DNA of 6,720 bases from CAYFJO01 sp964343305 (GTDB taxonomy: Bacteria; Planctomycetota; Planctomycetia; Pirellulales; Pirellulaceae): the NCBI GenBank assembly GCA_964343305.1, contig CAYFJO010000551.1, forward strand, positions 1 to 6,720, read 5' to 3'. The position numbers and the translations under genes were made by a program. How positions within the stretch are numbered: position 1 is the stretch's first letter; each line of letters begins with the position of its first letter. Below the pieces are notes generated by a model. The model did not search any database, was not told the origin of the DNA, and was given only the letters and a program-made list of their open reading frames with translations. This document shows positions 5,749-6,720 of this stretch, piece by piece.

Positions 5749-6720
5749 ATGTTTACGCAACAAGCTCTAACAAAGCGTTGCCACGACTGCTGCTTGTTTT
5801 GCATTTCTGCCTTCGTAGCATGCTGGACAGCGCAACCGGTCATCGCGGCCGAGCCAGCGAATGACTTGGATGCGTTCCAAGTCGCGCCAGGTTTTCGTGT
5901 TGAATTAGTGGCTGCCGAACCGTTGTTGCGCGATCCGGTGGCGATTGCATTTGACGAGTTTGGACGGCTGTTTGTTGTCGAGTTTCCGGAATACAACCAG
6001 CAGTTTTCCACCGACAGGAAAAAACCTCGCGGCGCGGTTCGGATGCTGGAAGATACCGATGGCGACGGACGGTTTGACAAAAGTACGGTTTACATTTCTG
6101 ACATAGCCTCGCCGTCTGCGCTGGCATGTTACGACGGCGGTCTGTTCGTTGCGGCGGCTCCTGACTTGTTGTTTTTCAAGGATACGGATGGCGATGGGCG
6201 GGCTGACCAGCGAAAGGTCGTCTTCACCGGATTTGTTCGGATGGAGAATCGAACCGACCCGTCGTTGAACTCAATACTCTGGGGACTCGACAATCGGTTT
6301 CACGCCTGCACAAGCTATTCCGGATCTGTCGTTCGAAATGTCGTTCACAAGGATGCCAAGCCGCGGTCGATTCACAACCGAGGGTTTCTGTTCGACCCGC
6401 GTTCGTTGCGGTTCGATTTGTCGAGCGGCGGTGGCCAACATGGGCTAGCGATGGACGATTGGGGCCGTGAATTCCTTTGCATGAACAGCTCGCCGGTGCG
6501 AATGCTGATGTATGACGATCGCTACGTGGCACGAAATCCATTTCTCAAAGCGCCACCGCCAGCGGTCGAGATCAGTGACGGCGGCAAGCACACAAAGCTC
6601 TTTCGGATCAGTCCCGACGAACCGTGGCGGGTCGAGCGGACTCGTTTACGAAACGAAGGCAAATTCCGCGGCAGCAACGAGGGCGGTAAACCATCCGGCT
6701 TTTTTACATCGGCGACGGGC
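5749..6720 (+). CDS. PVC-type membrane-bound dehydrogenase-domain protein, 5' part
   Basis: The frame is open from ATG 5749 to the right edge (324 codons, no stop), so the C-terminus is missing from the window. It begins with an export signal (hydrophobic CLFCISAFVACW, likely cut after VIA at residue 33) and then has DAFQVAPGFRVELVAAEP and DPVAIAFDEFGRLFVVE, typical of the planctomycete/verrucomicrobial 'putative membrane-bound dehydrogenase' N-terminal domain (TIGR02604 family). DTDGDGRFD at 102-110 and DTDGDGRAD at 145-153 are calcium-binding-like Asp loops on propeller blades; GQHGLAMDDWG and FRISPDEPWRVERT are further family-like segments. Full-length members often run to about 1000 residues, with C-terminal HEAT repeats and a haem-binding cytochrome c domain, which would lie outside. 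The signal peptide is unusually cysteine-rich (C11, C14, C15, C18, C25). No strong ribosome binding site is seen, as is common in planctomycetes. The role is probably extracytoplasmic oxidation of a sugar or alcohol, but no substrate can be named. Confidence 0.88.
   Translation, partial: MFTQQALTKRCHDCCLFCISAFVACWTAQPVIAAEPANDLDAFQVAPGFRVELVAAEPLLRDPVAIAFDEFGRLFVVEFPEYNQQFSTDRKKPRGAVRMLEDTDGDGRFDKSTVYISDIASPSALACYDGGLFVAAAPDLLFFKDTDGDGRADQRKVVFTGFVRMENRTDPSLNSILWGLDNRFHACTSYSGSVVRNVVHKDAKPRSIHNRGFLFDPRSLRFDLSSGGGQHGLAMDDWGREFLCMNSSPVRMLMYDDRYVARNPFLKAPPPAVEISDGGKHTKLFRISPDEPWRVERTRLRNEGKFRGSNEGGKPSGFFTSATG

Overview
The window looks like planctomycete DNA, most likely Pirellulaceae or Rhodopirellula-like. 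The right side carries a secreted PQQ-type beta-propeller protein with an N-terminal 'DDWPAFRGPNGDG' segment and the start of a 'PVC-type' membrane-bound dehydrogenase-domain protein. Both families are typical of, and greatly expanded in, Planctomycetes. Taxonomy is inferred from these families only.

Layout. Positions 1-421 hold no gene I can assign; several short frames are open on both strands. Positions 422-661 are a more A/T-rich leader with a weak promoter-like pair and a small inverted repeat. Positions 662-3465 form a tight plus-strand operon. It contains (1) a 443-residue Rad50/SbcC-like ATPase that ends just after a zinc-hook CPVC motif; (2) an intact Mre11/SbcD-like metallophosphoesterase overlapping it by ATGA; (3) a small coiled-coil protein broken by a frameshift; and (4) the first ~40 residues of a fourth coiled-coil gene with a good ribosome binding site. 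Near 3438 gene 4 stops abruptly and joins, head-on, the truncated 3' side of a minus-strand gene for a secreted protein with two CxxC pairs, tentatively a heparinase II/III-like lyase. That gene starts by overlapping the end of the intact minus-strand PQQ-propeller gene (5556-4303), so the two form a two-gene operon. After a 192-bp divergent intergenic region, the PVC-type dehydrogenase-domain gene starts at 5749 and runs off the right edge.

How it fits together. Gene 1 has the Walker A lobe, a long coiled arm built from exact 39-residue repeats, and the zinc hook. It has no descending coil, signature motif or Walker B. I read it as the N-terminal half of a split Rad50, with the nuclease and coiled-coil partner encoded next to it. 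Gene 4 is probably the start of the polypeptide carrying the missing C-terminal ATPase half, as in phage-type split SbcC operons. The nuclease is intact, but the frameshift in gene 3, the truncation of gene 4 and the truncation of the neighbouring secreted gene at the same point suggest a decaying mobile or prophage-derived module left by an illegitimate deletion. An assembly error is the main alternative.
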